This document shows positions 27,236 to 35,928 of a stretch of 64,000 bases of DNA, one piece after another (position 1 is the first letter of the stretch; each line of letters begins with the position of its first letter). The notes under the pieces were generated by a model that was not told where the DNA came from, did not search any database, and was given only the letters and a program-made list of their open reading frames with translations. The position numbers and the translations under genes were made by a program. Origin of the DNA: Pseudoalteromonas sp. H71. GTDB taxonomy: Bacteria > Pseudomonadota > Gammaproteobacteria > Enterobacterales > Alteromonadaceae. The stretch lies in contig NZ_LODI01000013.1 of the NCBI RefSeq assembly GCF_001468485.1, positions 163,892 to 227,891 on the forward strand. Direction: 5' to 3'.

Positions 27236-27823
27236 ATGAGACTTTCAGACACACATATAAAAGAACACTTACAAGATGGCCGTATTGTAATAGAGCCTGC
27301 TCCAAGCAGTGAGATGATATCGGGTGTGACAGCTGATTTGCGCCTTGGTAATAAGTTTAGAACGTTTAATGCCCACAATGCGGCTTATGTAGATTTGAGT
27401 GGCCCAAAGGATCAGTTAAATAAGGCCATGGAATCAATTATGAGTGAAGAGATTGAGCTTGCTGATGGAGAAGCCTTTTTTTTACACCCGGGCGAACTTG
27501 CATTGGCCATTACTCATGAAAAAGTAACCTTACCTGCTGACATCGTAGGTTGGTTAGATGGGCGTTCATCGCTTGCTCGTTTGGGTTTAATGGTGCATGT
27601 AACCGCACACAGAATCGACCCAGGCTGGAGTGGTAATATTGTATTAGAGTTTTACAACTCAGGAAAGCTCCCTTTAGCATTGCGCCCAATGATGAAAATT
27701 GGTGCCATGAGTTTCGAAATGCTCTCAGGGCCTTGTGAAAACCCTTACAATATTCGTAAAGATGCTAAATACAAAGATCAAAGTAGTGCAGTAGCGAGTC
27801 GCATAAGCGACGATAACAGCTAA
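27236..27823 (+). CDS. dcd: dCTP deaminase
   Basis: Dcd converts dCTP to dUTP, feeding dTTP synthesis. The 195-residue protein shows [17 protein letters not shown] at the start, [23 protein letters not shown] around residues 110-132 with the catalytic Glu in [10 protein letters not shown], and the C-terminal KYKDQSSA. Length is normal for this family. It lies immediately after mrp and is probably cotranscribed with it. Confidence 0.96.
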   Translation: MRLSDTHIKEHLQDGRIVIEPAPSSEMISGVTADLRLGNKFRTFNAHNAAYVDLSGPKDQLNKAMESIMSEEIELADGEAFFLHPGELALAITHEKVTLPADIVGWLDGRSSLARLGLMVHVTAHRIDPGWSGNIVLEFYNSGKLPLALRPMMKIGAMSFEMLSGPCENPYNIRKDAKYKDQSSAVASRISDDNS

Positions 27824-27825
27824 AT

Positions 27826-28611
27826 TTAATCGTGTGTATTATGAAGCGCATAACCTAATAGTTCAAAATAATGGTTAAGCGCCTTACCCGCTTTGGCGAT
27901 GTGATGCGTTGGTGGGTATATTAAATTACTTGTTTGTAAGCCGCCCACTAAAAAACTATTTTTTATGTGGGGGGTTGCAGATATACAGGCTTCAAAACAT
28001 CGAGCGGCAATTTCTTCAGGCATACTCATATAATTCATATTATGTGCCTGGTCGTGTTTAATACATGCTTGCACAAACTCATTGGCATTTTCGCCATTTT
28101 CATCTAAAAATACTTCTTTATAAAAACTGTTCAGCGCGTCATTAAGTGGGTGCGATAAATTTGGCGTGTTAGAAAGCCAAAGTTTTGATGCAAAGCCATA
28201 GCGTGGCTTTGCTTTAAATAAATGCTCACTAATGTGATGATCAAACGCGTGAAACCACTCATGGGCCAATGCTCCGCCGCCGGCATTTTTTGCAAGCGCC
28301 AGTGTTTGACTGCCAGCATTATAATGAGCTTGAATTCCTTTTTGGCCACCGTGGCCAAATGCAAAGTTTAACTTGCCGCGTAGGCCAATGGCTTTAGGTG
28401 GTAGGTGCAGTATTTGCGCAAGGTCGGCTAGGCCATCATAAATTAAATTAGCACTAATAAAATGCTCTTCTTTAGTGACCCATTTACCAACCACCATTGA
28501 TCTGAACCCAAATGTGGTTCTTATATCGCTAAAATCAACTTGGTCATCAAAGCGATAATCAGGGCCTTGGCGAGTAAATCCTCGTTTTAATCTATTTGGG
28601 TAATGTCGCAT
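27826..28611 (-). CDS. HExxH-motif protein of the CLCA_X-like group
   Basis: The 261-residue cytoplasmic protein contains a HEWFHAFDHH segment (His117-Glu118-x-x-His121), a zinc-metallopeptidase motif, followed downstream by the EEIAARCFEA helix that could give the third ligand. It has no signal peptide. I recall such proteins labelled CLCA_X family in marine gammaproteobacteria, though I cannot confirm the label here. Catalytic activity and substrate are unknown. It ends 3 bases from dcd, in convergent orientation. Confidence 0.65.
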   Translation of the reverse strand: MRHYPNRLKRGFTRQGPDYRFDDQVDFSDIRTTFGFRSMVVGKWVTKEEHFISANLIYDGLADLAQILHLPPKAIGLRGKLNFAFGHGGQKGIQAHYNAGSQTLALAKNAGGGALAHEWFHAFDHHISEHLFKAKPRYGFASKLWLSNTPNLSHPLNDALNSFYKEVFLDENGENANEFVQACIKHDQAHNMNYMSMPEEIAARCFEACISATPHIKNSFLVGGLQTSNLIYPPTHHIAKAGKALNHYFELLGYALHNTHD

Positions 28612-28632
28612 CTGTTTTATGAAAAACTAAAT

Positions 28633-29241
28633 TTAAGTTAAGTAACGTGCTTTTACGTGCTCGGGCATGTGTTGGGTCTGTTTATTTATTAATTCTTCTA
28701 GTAGTGCAAATAAAGGCTCTGGGTTTAATTGCTCAATGAGGGTTAAGCTATGTGCAACGGCTTCAAGCGTTGAAAGGCTGTCGGCACGAGGCGCTTTACG
28801 AATAGTGTAACGATTTTTAGGTACTTGTTTAAAACTGATGGTTTTAAACTGGCTAAGTATGGGAGTGAGCTGCAAAATTTTATAAGCTTTATTCCATGTA
28901 CCATCGATAACAATCAAATGGGTAATATAGTTGTTAGTTGTGAAGCTTGGCTCATCTAAGTAGGTGGCGTCATCGTTAGGGTAAAGCAGACCTGTTGATT
29001 CTTTTGGCAGGTTATTTAAAGCCTTAAAGTCATGGCTGTTTTCACCTTTTATTATTAAGCAATTAGTTAAACTTAACTTAAGTAGTTTTGCGGTGTTTTT
29101 GACTATTTTTTCTTCGCTAGGGTGTTGCAGAATAACAACTTTAACTTTATTAGGTATGATTTTGACAGCGCTGCATACGCAGGTGTTGAGAGCAAAATTA
29201 CAATGATTACAAAGAGTGCGTGCCATTTTAAAAACTTTCAT
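28633..29241 (-). CDS. DTW-domain tRNA-uridine aminocarboxypropyltransferase (TapT-like)
   Basis: The DTW family adds 3-amino-3-carboxypropyl groups to uridine in tRNA (acp3U). The zinc-ligand cysteines appear as CNHCNFALNTCVC near the N-terminus. The core shows VVILQHPSEE and the DTW-type motif IDGTWNKA, though here the sequence reads DGTW rather than a plain DTW. The 202 residues fit the smaller members of the family; E. coli TapT (YfiP) is similar. The start at 29241 or the ATG five codons later are both possible. Confidence 0.85.
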   Translation of the reverse strand: MKVFKMARTLCNHCNFALNTCVCSAVKIIPNKVKVVILQHPSEEKIVKNTAKLLKLSLTNCLIIKGENSHDFKALNNLPKESTGLLYPNDDATYLDEPSFTTNNYITHLIVIDGTWNKAYKILQLTPILSQFKTISFKQVPKNRYTIRKAPRADSLSTLEAVAHSLTLIEQLNPEPLFALLEELINKQTQHMPEHVKARYLT

Positions 29242-29360
29242 AACGTTATTAACCCATTAATTATACATTTGTACGGGCAATTAAGTTGGTTTTTTTTGTT
29301 TATCAATATAAAGTAGTTATTACAATCAGAATACTTATGGATAGTTTGAGGACTTAAATT

Positions 29361-29705
29361 ATGGCAGACATTACCATAGACACATCAGCATTAGAAAACA
29401 TGAAATCGTTACTCGGAGAGCAGTTTGCTGATACGCTCGACTTTTGCTGTGCAGAGTTTGAGCGTTTAGGTTCAGAAGTTGTGGCAACAATTGGCAAAGA
29501 TAAAGAAGCCGCGATTCGTCATTCTCATAGTTTAAAATCAAATGCAGCACAGTTTGGAGCCTCGAGTCTTGCTGAGGTTTCGCGCACTATTGAGCTAAGT
29601 TTAGTTGATGACGATTTAGACAAAGCAATGGACGCATGTGCAAGCTTAATGCCGCAGGTAGAGGGTTCTCAATCTGAATTTAAACAATGGCTAGATGCTC
29701 AATAA
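29361..29705 (+). CDS. Orphan histidine phosphotransfer (HPt) protein
   Basis: The 114-residue all-helical protein has the HPt motif SHSLKSNAAQFGA, with phospho-accepting His56. It is a single-domain HPt, so it must receive a phosphoryl group from a hybrid kinase and pass it to a receiver domain elsewhere; neither is encoded next to it. TGAGGACTT lies just upstream of the ATG. The gene after it is alaA, in the same direction but with a 166-base gap. Confidence 0.88.
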   Translation: MADITIDTSALENMKSLLGEQFADTLDFCCAEFERLGSEVVATIGKDKEAAIRHSHSLKSNAAQFGASSLAEVSRTIELSLVDDDLDKAMDACASLMPQVEGSQSEFKQWLDAQ

Positions 29706-29871
29706 CAAACGTGAATTAATTTCAGTTTTAAGCTGTTAAATTTGCTGGTGTTTTATATTTACTCGGTTAGTCTAACAGGTTACCGGGGGCTTTTATCGTT
29801 AAGATAAATTAGACCTTGCTAATAACAAATCAACTTACAAAGGTCATCAGGCGCCAGCGAGTAGAGGTAAA

Positions 29872-31089
29872 ATGTCAGATATAAAAAAGAGTCATAAATT
29901 AGAAGGCGTGTGTTATGACATTCGTGGTCCTGTTTTAGCTCAAGCTAAGAAAATGGAAGACGATGGTCAAAAAGTCTTAAAATTAAACATTGGTAATCCT
30001 GCTGCTTTTGGCTTTGATATGCCCGAAGATATGCATCGCGATATCATCCGTAACTTGTATTCAGCCCAAGGTTACTGTGACTCTAAAGGACTTTACTCAG
30101 CCCGAGTGGCTATCTATCAGCATTATCAACAACGTGGATTGAACAATTTAGATGTAGACAACATTTACATTGGTAATGGAGTGAGTGAGCTAATCCAAAT
30201 GATCACCCAAGCCTTACTTAATAACGATGATGAAGTGCTCATCCCTGCGCCTGATTATCCGTTGTGGACTGCGTCTGTTAAGTTAGCGGGTGGCAACCCT
30301 GTTCATTATTTGTGTGATGAAGAGCAAGATTGGTTTCCTGATATAGATGACATAAAAAGTAAAATCACCTCTAAAACTAAAGCCTTGGTGTTAATTAACC
30401 CTAACAATCCGACCGGTGCGGTATACAGTGATGACCTGCTTAAGCAATTAATAGATGTTGCTCGAGAGCATAAATTACTCCTGTTAAGTGACGAAATTTA
30501 CGAAAAGATTTTATACGATGGCATTACCCACACTTCAATTGCTTCATTGTGTGATGATGTGCCTATGATTACTTTTAATGGTTTAGCTAAAACTTATCGT
30601 GCTGCTGGGCTAAGAATGGGCTGGATGGTTTTAAGTGGCAAAACTTCAGCCATGGACGATTTAAGTAAAGGGCTAGATATACTTTCGTCAATGCGTTTAT
30701 GTGCCAACGTGCCTGCTCAATATGCTATTCAGCAGGCATTGGGTGGTGTGCAATCAATTGATAACTTAATTAACCCGGGCGGGCGTTTGTACGAACAACG
30801 TGACATTGCATGGCGTGGTTTAAATGCAATTGAAGGCATTAGCTGCAAAAAGCCAAAAGGGGCTTTATATGCTTTTGCTAAAGTAGATACTGCCCATTTT
30901 AAAGTGAAAAACGATGAGCAAATGATGTTTGATTTGCTAAAAGCCGAAAAAATATTGTTAGTGCATGGGCGGGCGTTTAATTGGCCAGAGCCTGACCATT
31001 TTAGGCTGGTTTTTTTACCCAATAAAGATGACTTAACTGACGCAATGCAAAAAATGCAACGTTTCTTTAAAGATTATCGCCAGTTATAA
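29872..31089 (+). CDS. alaA: Alanine aminotransferase (AlaA-type)
   Basis: This 405-residue class I PLP aminotransferase is of the E. coli AlaA group, which makes alanine from pyruvate and glutamate. The PLP lysine lies in TFNGLAKTYRAAGLRMGW, and the PLP-phosphate region carries YIGNGVSELIQM and NPNNPTGAVY. GAGGTAA is immediately upstream of the ATG. A terminator follows the stop. In E. coli alaA lies near yfbV-ackA-pta, which also occur in this window. Confidence 0.93.
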   Translation: MSDIKKSHKLEGVCYDIRGPVLAQAKKMEDDGQKVLKLNIGNPAAFGFDMPEDMHRDIIRNLYSAQGYCDSKGLYSARVAIYQHYQQRGLNNLDVDNIYIGNGVSELIQMITQALLNNDDEVLIPAPDYPLWTASVKLAGGNPVHYLCDEEQDWFPDIDDIKSKITSKTKALVLINPNNPTGAVYSDDLLKQLIDVAREHKLLLLSDEIYEKILYDGITHTSIASLCDDVPMITFNGLAKTYRAAGLRMGWMVLSGKTSAMDDLSKGLDILSSMRLCANVPAQYAIQQALGGVQSIDNLINPGGRLYEQRDIAWRGLNAIEGISCKKPKGALYAFAKVDTAHFKVKNDEQMMFDLLKAEKILLVHGRAFNWPEPDHFRLVFLPNKDDLTDAMQKMQRFFKDYRQL

Positions 31090-31099
31090 AACTTTATAA

Positions 31100-31127
31100 A
31101 AAAACGAGCCTGTTGGCTCGTTTTTGT
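31100..31127 (+). terminator. alaA terminator
   Basis: An 11-bp stem (31100-31110 with 31115-31125) with a 4-base loop and T-run, 10 bases past the alaA stop. Confidence 0.9.
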
Positions 31128-31143
31128 TTTTAAAGGCGAGTTA

Positions 31144-31611
31144 TTAATATGCTTTATCGACTCTTACTGTGTTGTCACCTAAATAAACGAGTCTCACGTT
31201 ATCACCTCTGTGAAATCGCATACTTTGGTCTAGGTCTTGAACCACCATAAATTGATCGCCATTTTCTACCTGAATGAGTAATTCAACTAACTGAGTTTGT
31301 ATATAATAGCTACCTTGCTGACTGTTGTTAGCAACGCTTCCACCAATAACTGAACCTAAAATTGTGGCTACAGCACGCCCGCTGCCACCACCAAACTGAT
31401 TGCCAATAACACCACCAACAAGGGCGCCACCAAACGTTTTCCAACCATTCTTTTTGTCTTGTATGAGTTCTTGCTCGGTGATATTTCGTACTGATTTGAT
31501 GTCACCAAATAGAACTTTTTGAACTGCCACGGCTTTATTTCGCTCGTATTTAGCAAAAGAGGGCGCACTTAATGTAAGTAAAACGCACATAATTACAGCA
31601 ATTGCTTTCAT
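31144..31611 (-). CDS. Glycine-zipper 2TM-domain envelope protein
   Basis: A signal peptide (MKAIAVIMCVLLTLSAPSFA) precedes a 155-residue chain with a glycine zipper at about residues 60-95 (GGALVGGVIGNQFGGG, then GSVIGGSVANN). This is the SlyB/YmgG-like membrane-insertion motif. There is no lipobox cysteine, so it is probably soluble or outer-membrane associated through the zipper. It is the last gene of the four-gene lipoprotein operon beginning at 34053, 17 bases past lpoB. Confidence 0.83.
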   Translation of the reverse strand: MKAIAVIMCVLLTLSAPSFAKYERNKAVAVQKVLFGDIKSVRNITEQELIQDKKNGWKTFGGALVGGVIGNQFGGGSGRAVATILGSVIGGSVANNSQQGSYYIQTQLVELLIQVENGDQFMVVQDLDQSMRFHRGDNVRLVYLGDNTVRVDKAY

Positions 31612-31628
31612 AACTTACTCCTGTCGGC

Positions 31629-32243
31629 TTACCACCCAAACGTTGATTTTTCTTTAGTTTTACGAATCTCAGTTTCGTCTGCCCACTCGATTAGGCCACT
31701 TTTCATATCCATTAGGCGCATTGTAAATTTATAATATACATCTGATTTATCAGCATTTGTTTTTACTATGCTTGAGAGGTTGCCATACAACATGTACTGC
31801 GCACCAATTTGTTGTCCAAAAGCGACCGCTGTTGCAGGATTAACTAATGCATCTTCATTTTGAAAGGTAAGCTGTTCACGAACAGCTTCTACGCGTGTCA
31901 TGTCAACAAAACGGAATTTACCGCTGCGTAGCATTTGTGTTGAAATAGAATCAGTGATTGATTCTGTATCAATATGTTCACTGGTTTTGTTTTTTATGCG
32001 CTCAACAAATACAACCGGACGGTTGTTTTGGGTCATGCTTCCTACCACTGGCGAACTGAGTAGTGAGTCGGTCATTTGGCTGGCAACTTTTTGTAAATCA
32101 GTAGAACCAAAATTAATATCCGTTGTTTCAACTGCTTGAGCGTCACCATAACTGACTACAGCTTTGTTTGCACAGCCGCTTAATATCAATGCGCTGAGCC
32201 CGACTAATGCGTAGGTGGATGCTGTTTTAAATGTGGTGTTCAT
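31629..32243 (-). CDS. lpoB: Penicillin-binding protein activator LpoB
   Basis: LpoB is an outer-membrane lipoprotein that reaches through the periplasm to activate PBP1B. The lipobox LSGC (Cys24) is followed by a low-complexity linker and the LpoB domain with GSTDLQKVASQMTDSLL, RPVVFVERIKNKTSEHID, and the C-terminal GLIEWADETEIRK. The linker is short compared with E. coli LpoB, giving 204 residues. Upstream ycfL is the usual neighbour. Confidence 0.92.
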   Translation of the reverse strand: MNTTFKTASTYALVGLSALILSGCANKAVVSYGDAQAVETTDINFGSTDLQKVASQMTDSLLSSPVVGSMTQNNRPVVFVERIKNKTSEHIDTESITDSISTQMLRSGKFRFVDMTRVEAVREQLTFQNEDALVNPATAVAFGQQIGAQYMLYGNLSSIVKTNADKSDVYYKFTMRLMDMKSGLIEWADETEIRKTKEKSTFGW

Positions 32244-32254
32244 AGTACTTTCCT

Positions 32255-32680
32255 TTAATCTTTAAATTCTTGAGACTGAGTTGATACTTTTCTGACTGCT
32301 AGTGAAAATGTCACTGCATCAGAGCTTGGCGCTAGGCCAGGTAATTGTGTTTTAGCAAAACCAAATAAAGTTAATGGTTGCCAGGGTGAATGATTTCCCT
32401 TAATTACAAATCCGTCTTTATCAAACCATTTAAATTGATACTGTAAATATTGTGATTTTTTATATTGGCTCGACAGGGTAACCACCACATCAGTTAACTG
32501 ATTTGTTTGACGCGTTTTAACGTCGGTAATGGCAAGTTTTTCACCTAAGTCAGGGTTATCCACTCTAAGTTGATCATTAAAATTTCCTTTAGTTTGTTCA
32601 ACCGATATACCTGATGTTACAGGCTGTGTTGCACAAGCACTTAGCAGTAATACGGCACACACTGGCACTATGTATTTCAT
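32255..32680 (-). CDS. ycfL: YcfL-like lipoprotein (DUF1425)
   Basis: The 141-residue protein has a lipobox (LLLSACAT, Cys16) and the body pattern of DUF1425, including QYQFKWFDKDGF, as in YcfL, whose gene precedes lpoB in E. coli. Its function is unknown; genetic context suggests cell-wall synthesis at the outer membrane. It lies 11 bases before lpoB and 8 bases after the upstream lipoprotein gene, so all are cotranscribed. Confidence 0.85.
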   Translation of the reverse strand: MKYIVPVCAVLLLSACATQPVTSGISVEQTKGNFNDQLRVDNPDLGEKLAITDVKTRQTNQLTDVVVTLSSQYKKSQYLQYQFKWFDKDGFVIKGNHSPWQPLTLFGFAKTQLPGLAPSSDAVTFSLAVRKVSTQSQEFKD

Positions 32681-32688
32681 GGTGACTC

Positions 32689-34053
32689 CTAGAGTTGAAC
32701 TACATGGTAGTTAAAATAGTTGTTAATAGAGGTTAGGTAAATTAAGGTTAACCCTTGCTTACTAACGGTAAAATTAATTGGCGGTTGATTGCCAATATTT
32801 AATGAATGTTCGCCTGCTGTGAGACTTTTACGTGCCACAGCAATTTGATTTGGTAATGTAAGCCAACTTCGGGTGTCGGCTTGCTCTGACGCTAAATTGT
32901 ATATATTAGCTAATATATTTCCTACATCACCAGCACTACGCGCAAGCTCAGCGCGGACTTTTTCTTTCGTTATAAGCCGTAATACTTGGCGTGTAATTTT
33001 GCCTGGTATTTCTTGTTCAAGCGTTTTGGCAGCAAGGGCTTCTAAATACACTAACGGTGATAATGCGACGTTTTGCCCTGCAATACTCACATTTTGTATC
33101 GCGCTAATGTAAGCACTATCTTTATATACCGGCATTGCTAGACTATAAAAACGAACATCACCTCGACTTGTATCAATCGGTAGTCTTAATTTAAATTCGG
33201 TTTGTTTAGGTACCAAACCTTGCTCAAGTAATACAACTACTTCGCCATGGGAAGACTTTAAAGTGGTGTGTTCGCCAAAGCGTTGTTTAAATTCGTCAAA
33301 CTCTTGCTGAAACCCTTGCTTTTTAGCTAGGCGAATTACATCCTGTTGTAAGTATTTATTATTTGGTTGTATCGCTAACGCTTTTTTGTAGTCTATGTAG
33401 GCGTCGTCAAATTGTTTTGCACTTTGATAAAGTAAAGCGGATAAGTAAAATGTGTAGGCGTTTTGAAAGCCATTTTTTACGTCTCTTGTTACATTATCCA
33501 TGCTTGGGTAGTGCTGCTGTGCTTCGTTTTCTTCTGAATCAATTTCTGACTGATTACTGATAAGTTCATCTGCCTGCACTTTATTTGCACGGCGTACTTC
33601 TACTAATGCGCCTTCAATATCATTTTTATAAACGTAGTTAAGCGCTTTATAGCTATGAAGCATACTCATTTCATACGCTGGTGGAACATAGGTAATTGCC
33701 GAGTCATTCGTAAATAACGCATTACTTTGTTCAAGCCCGGCACTTAGCTGAATTTTTGCTGCCTGACGTTTAGTTTGCATTTGGGCATATACGTTTTCGA
33801 ATTTGCTTTGAGCGTCGTCAGCTGAATTAGCAAGGTCGTTGATACGCGCTTGTTCAAGTTGGTTAAGCAAATAACTACTGTGCATAGAGGTATTGTTAGC
33901 AATTAAGGTTTTAGCTTGCTCTAAGTTATTATTTTCAATTGCATTTCGCACAGGCGTCATTTGTGTGGCGTAATCATTAAATAGGTCATTAAAACCCATC
34001 GAGCTACAGCCACTCAAAATAAAACAAACGCTAAAAATTATACTTCTGCGCAC
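32689..34053 (-). CDS. COG3014-type TPR lipoprotein
   Basis: This 454-residue lipoprotein has a lipobox ILSGCSS (Cys16). A helical TPR-like region follows, including YLSALLYQSAKQFDDAYIDYKKALAIQPNNKY around residues 205-235. A beta-rich C-terminal half comes next, with FRLP/KLRLP strands and a late QGLTLIYLT segment. It looks like the COG3014 lipoproteins that precede ycfL-lpoB in marine gammaproteobacteria, an assignment from memory. It is the first gene of the operon and likely acts with LpoB at the outer membrane. Confidence 0.78.
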   Translation of the reverse strand: MRRSIIFSVCFILSGCSSMGFNDLFNDYATQMTPVRNAIENNNLEQAKTLIANNTSMHSSYLLNQLEQARINDLANSADDAQSKFENVYAQMQTKRQAAKIQLSAGLEQSNALFTNDSAITYVPPAYEMSMLHSYKALNYVYKNDIEGALVEVRRANKVQADELISNQSEIDSEENEAQQHYPSMDNVTRDVKNGFQNAYTFYLSALLYQSAKQFDDAYIDYKKALAIQPNNKYLQQDVIRLAKKQGFQQEFDEFKQRFGEHTTLKSSHGEVVVLLEQGLVPKQTEFKLRLPIDTSRGDVRFYSLAMPVYKDSAYISAIQNVSIAGQNVALSPLVYLEALAAKTLEQEIPGKITRQVLRLITKEKVRAELARSAGDVGNILANIYNLASEQADTRSWLTLPNQIAVARKSLTAGEHSLNIGNQPPINFTVSKQGLTLIYLTSINNYFNYHVVQL

Positions 34054-34361
34054 ACAGCACTCCTTTTAATCTACCAAAGTAGGTTAACACACTCTTTTTG
34101 AGCAAGAGCGTGAAACATTGTAAAAAAACGTAGAGCTATTTAATCCTCAAAGTAAATAAGCATTTTTTATATGAATAAGGCGTGAATTTAGTAATGTGTG
34201 AAAGATACAGCGAAAAGTTAAGGTCTTCATGAGTTGAAAGTTTTTGCACACCTTGCCTTATGCTGTATAAATAACTTACTGTTATAGCAGTTTAAGTTAT
34301 TTAACTACTCACCTTTAAAAAAGATTAATTATTAACCTGATTTAGGTTAAAAAGGATTATT
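34054..34361. other. Intergenic region between the lipoprotein operon and the EamA gene
   Basis: This 308-base gap lies between divergent genes. It must hold both promoters. One clear plus-strand promoter is listed separately. I see no hairpin, repeat or riboswitch here. Confidence 0.5.
34244..34271 (+). promoter_or_regulatory. Promoter for the EamA transporter gene
   Basis: A -35 TTGCAC (34244-34249) and a -10 TATAAA (34266-34271) are 16 bases apart, about 90 bases before the TTG start. Both boxes match consensus in five of six positions or nearly so. Confidence 0.55.
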
Positions 34362-35231
34362 TTGAAAGCAGCTGTATATACATTGATTGCTTTAATAGCA
34401 TTTGCCGCCAATTCATTATTTTGCCGAATGGCATTAGCTGAAGGGGATATAGATCCCTACAACTTTACCATCATTCGTTTGTTAAGCGGTGCAGCGTGTT
34501 TAGGTATCATCATGAGTGTCACCATTTATAACCAAAAACGTAAAGGGTTATTTAATGATGCAATTTTGAGTGATACTGGCAGTTGGCGAAGTAGCATTAG
34601 TTTACTGGTTTATGCTGTATGTTTTTCGGTGGCCTACGTTGAGCTAGATACCGGCACAGGGGCACTTATTTTATTTTCAGCGGTACAACTTACTATGATT
34701 GGTTGGGGTATCTACAACAAAGAGCAATTGAGCGGTGTGCAGTGGGCTGCTTTTTTTGTAGCTGTAGCAGGTTTTGTATATTTAATGTTGCCCTCAGCCG
34801 CAGTGCCTTCTCTGATAGGAGCAGGATTAATGGCTTTAAGTGGTGTAGCTTGGGGCATATATAGTATTCGTGGTAAGGTCTGTGTTTCACCACTTCGTAC
34901 TACAGGATTTAACTTTGTAAGAAGTTTGGTAGCGCTCCCCATTTTATTGCTTGTTAGTATGAGTTATTTTAATTTGCTGACAATACAAGGTGTTATACTT
35001 GCTTGCGCCTCTGGCGCAATAGCATCTGGCATTGGTTATAGTATTTGGTACGTTGCAATGCCATTACTTAAAAGCACTCAAGCTGCGGTTGTACAATTGT
35101 GTGTGCCCATAATTGCAGCGGTTGCTGGCGTTATCTTTTTGCAAGAGCAATTAACACTTGAATTTATTAGTGCAAGTTTACTTATTTTAACTGCGGTACT
35201 GGTATTTATTTTAAATAAAAAGAAGGAGTAG
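34362..35231 (+). CDS. EamA/DMT-family inner-membrane transporter
   Basis: The 289-residue protein is a ten-helix member of the drug/metabolite transporter superfamily, with two EamA halves. The second half includes GAGLMALSGVAWGIYSIRGK and later YSIWYVAMPLLKSTQAAVVQL, the pattern of the RhaT/YdcZ-type EamA repeat. Substrate is unknown. The start is TTG (34362-34364); AAAGGA lies six bases upstream, which supports it over any ATG downstream. Confidence 0.9.
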   Translation: MKAAVYTLIALIAFAANSLFCRMALAEGDIDPYNFTIIRLLSGAACLGIIMSVTIYNQKRKGLFNDAILSDTGSWRSSISLLVYAVCFSVAYVELDTGTGALILFSAVQLTMIGWGIYNKEQLSGVQWAAFFVAVAGFVYLMLPSAAVPSLIGAGLMALSGVAWGIYSIRGKVCVSPLRTTGFNFVRSLVALPILLLVSMSYFNLLTIQGVILACASGAIASGIGYSIWYVAMPLLKSTQAAVVQLCVPIIAAVAGVIFLQEQLTLEFISASLLILTAVLVFILNKKKE

Positions 35232-35243
35232 CTCCTTCTTTTT
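35217..35243. terminator. Bidirectional terminator overlapping the EamA stop
   Basis: A perfect 12-bp stem (35217-35228 with 35232-35243) has the EamA stop codon TAG as its loop. The T-run serves the plus strand and the A-run the minus strand, ending the convergent M15 gene too. Confidence 0.88.
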
Positions 35244-35928
35244 ATGGTGGACTTAGGTTAGTCACAAAGCGCTTATAAAGTGCAGGTAAGTGGGCTAATA
35301 AGGCATTTTTACCAAGTAGATCACTGTTTTTAATACATGTATGTAAAGCACTTTCAGTAAGTTGGGTCACTAGTAATTGCGATTGCTTAATGTGACTAAT
35401 ATGCCAAAGTTCAGGCGCTACTCCGTTTAAGTCTTCGCGATAAGGCCGATAAAATCCAAATTCATGGAGGTGTGCGCTTAGCCAATCACTTAACGGTGCA
35501 AAGGGGCCAGTTTGTTCATATTCATGAGGTGATAATTGCAGTTGATAATCATGAGTAACGGCACTTTTATCATACACATCAAAGTCAGTACCTAAATGAT
35601 GCCTACTTGCGCCAGGCAGTGCTGAATAACGCATAATGGCTATACATTTTTCAATATCGCTTAATTGCGTTAAATCAACAACGTCTTGTTGCGAATTATA
35701 AACAGGCTTTTGTCCAGAAAATTTGTTATTCCAGATTAGCGACTGGCGTTCAAAATCTCTAAAACTTGATGCAATAGTTAAATCAAACCCGGCTTGTTTA
35801 ACTGCGTTTTGTAGCGCGAAAAAATCTTCAATAATAGCGCTATGTAAACGATGGCTTTGGATGTTAGTTAGATGTGCATCACTTTGGCCTGTGATACACG
35901 CTATTGTGGGTAATTGTAAATCAGTCAT
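35242..35928 (-). CDS. M15-family D-Ala-D-Ala carboxypeptidase-like protein
   Basis: The 228-residue protein has the VanY/M15 zinc motif S-x-H-x-x-G-x-D-x-D, here SRHHLGTDFDVYD with His110 and Asp117, and the second part ELWHISH near residue 195. These are the ligands and base of peptidoglycan carboxypeptidases. No signal peptide is seen, so it could act in the cytoplasm on recycled peptides or be exported by another route. It overlaps the dapE stop by one base. Confidence 0.87.
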   Translation of the reverse strand: MTDLQLPTIACITGQSDAHLTNIQSHRLHSAIIEDFFALQNAVKQAGFDLTIASSFRDFERQSLIWNNKFSGQKPVYNSQQDVVDLTQLSDIEKCIAIMRYSALPGASRHHLGTDFDVYDKSAVTHDYQLQLSPHEYEQTGPFAPLSDWLSAHLHEFGFYRPYREDLNGVAPELWHISHIKQSQLLVTQLTESALHTCIKNSDLLGKNALLAHLPALYKRFVTNLSPP

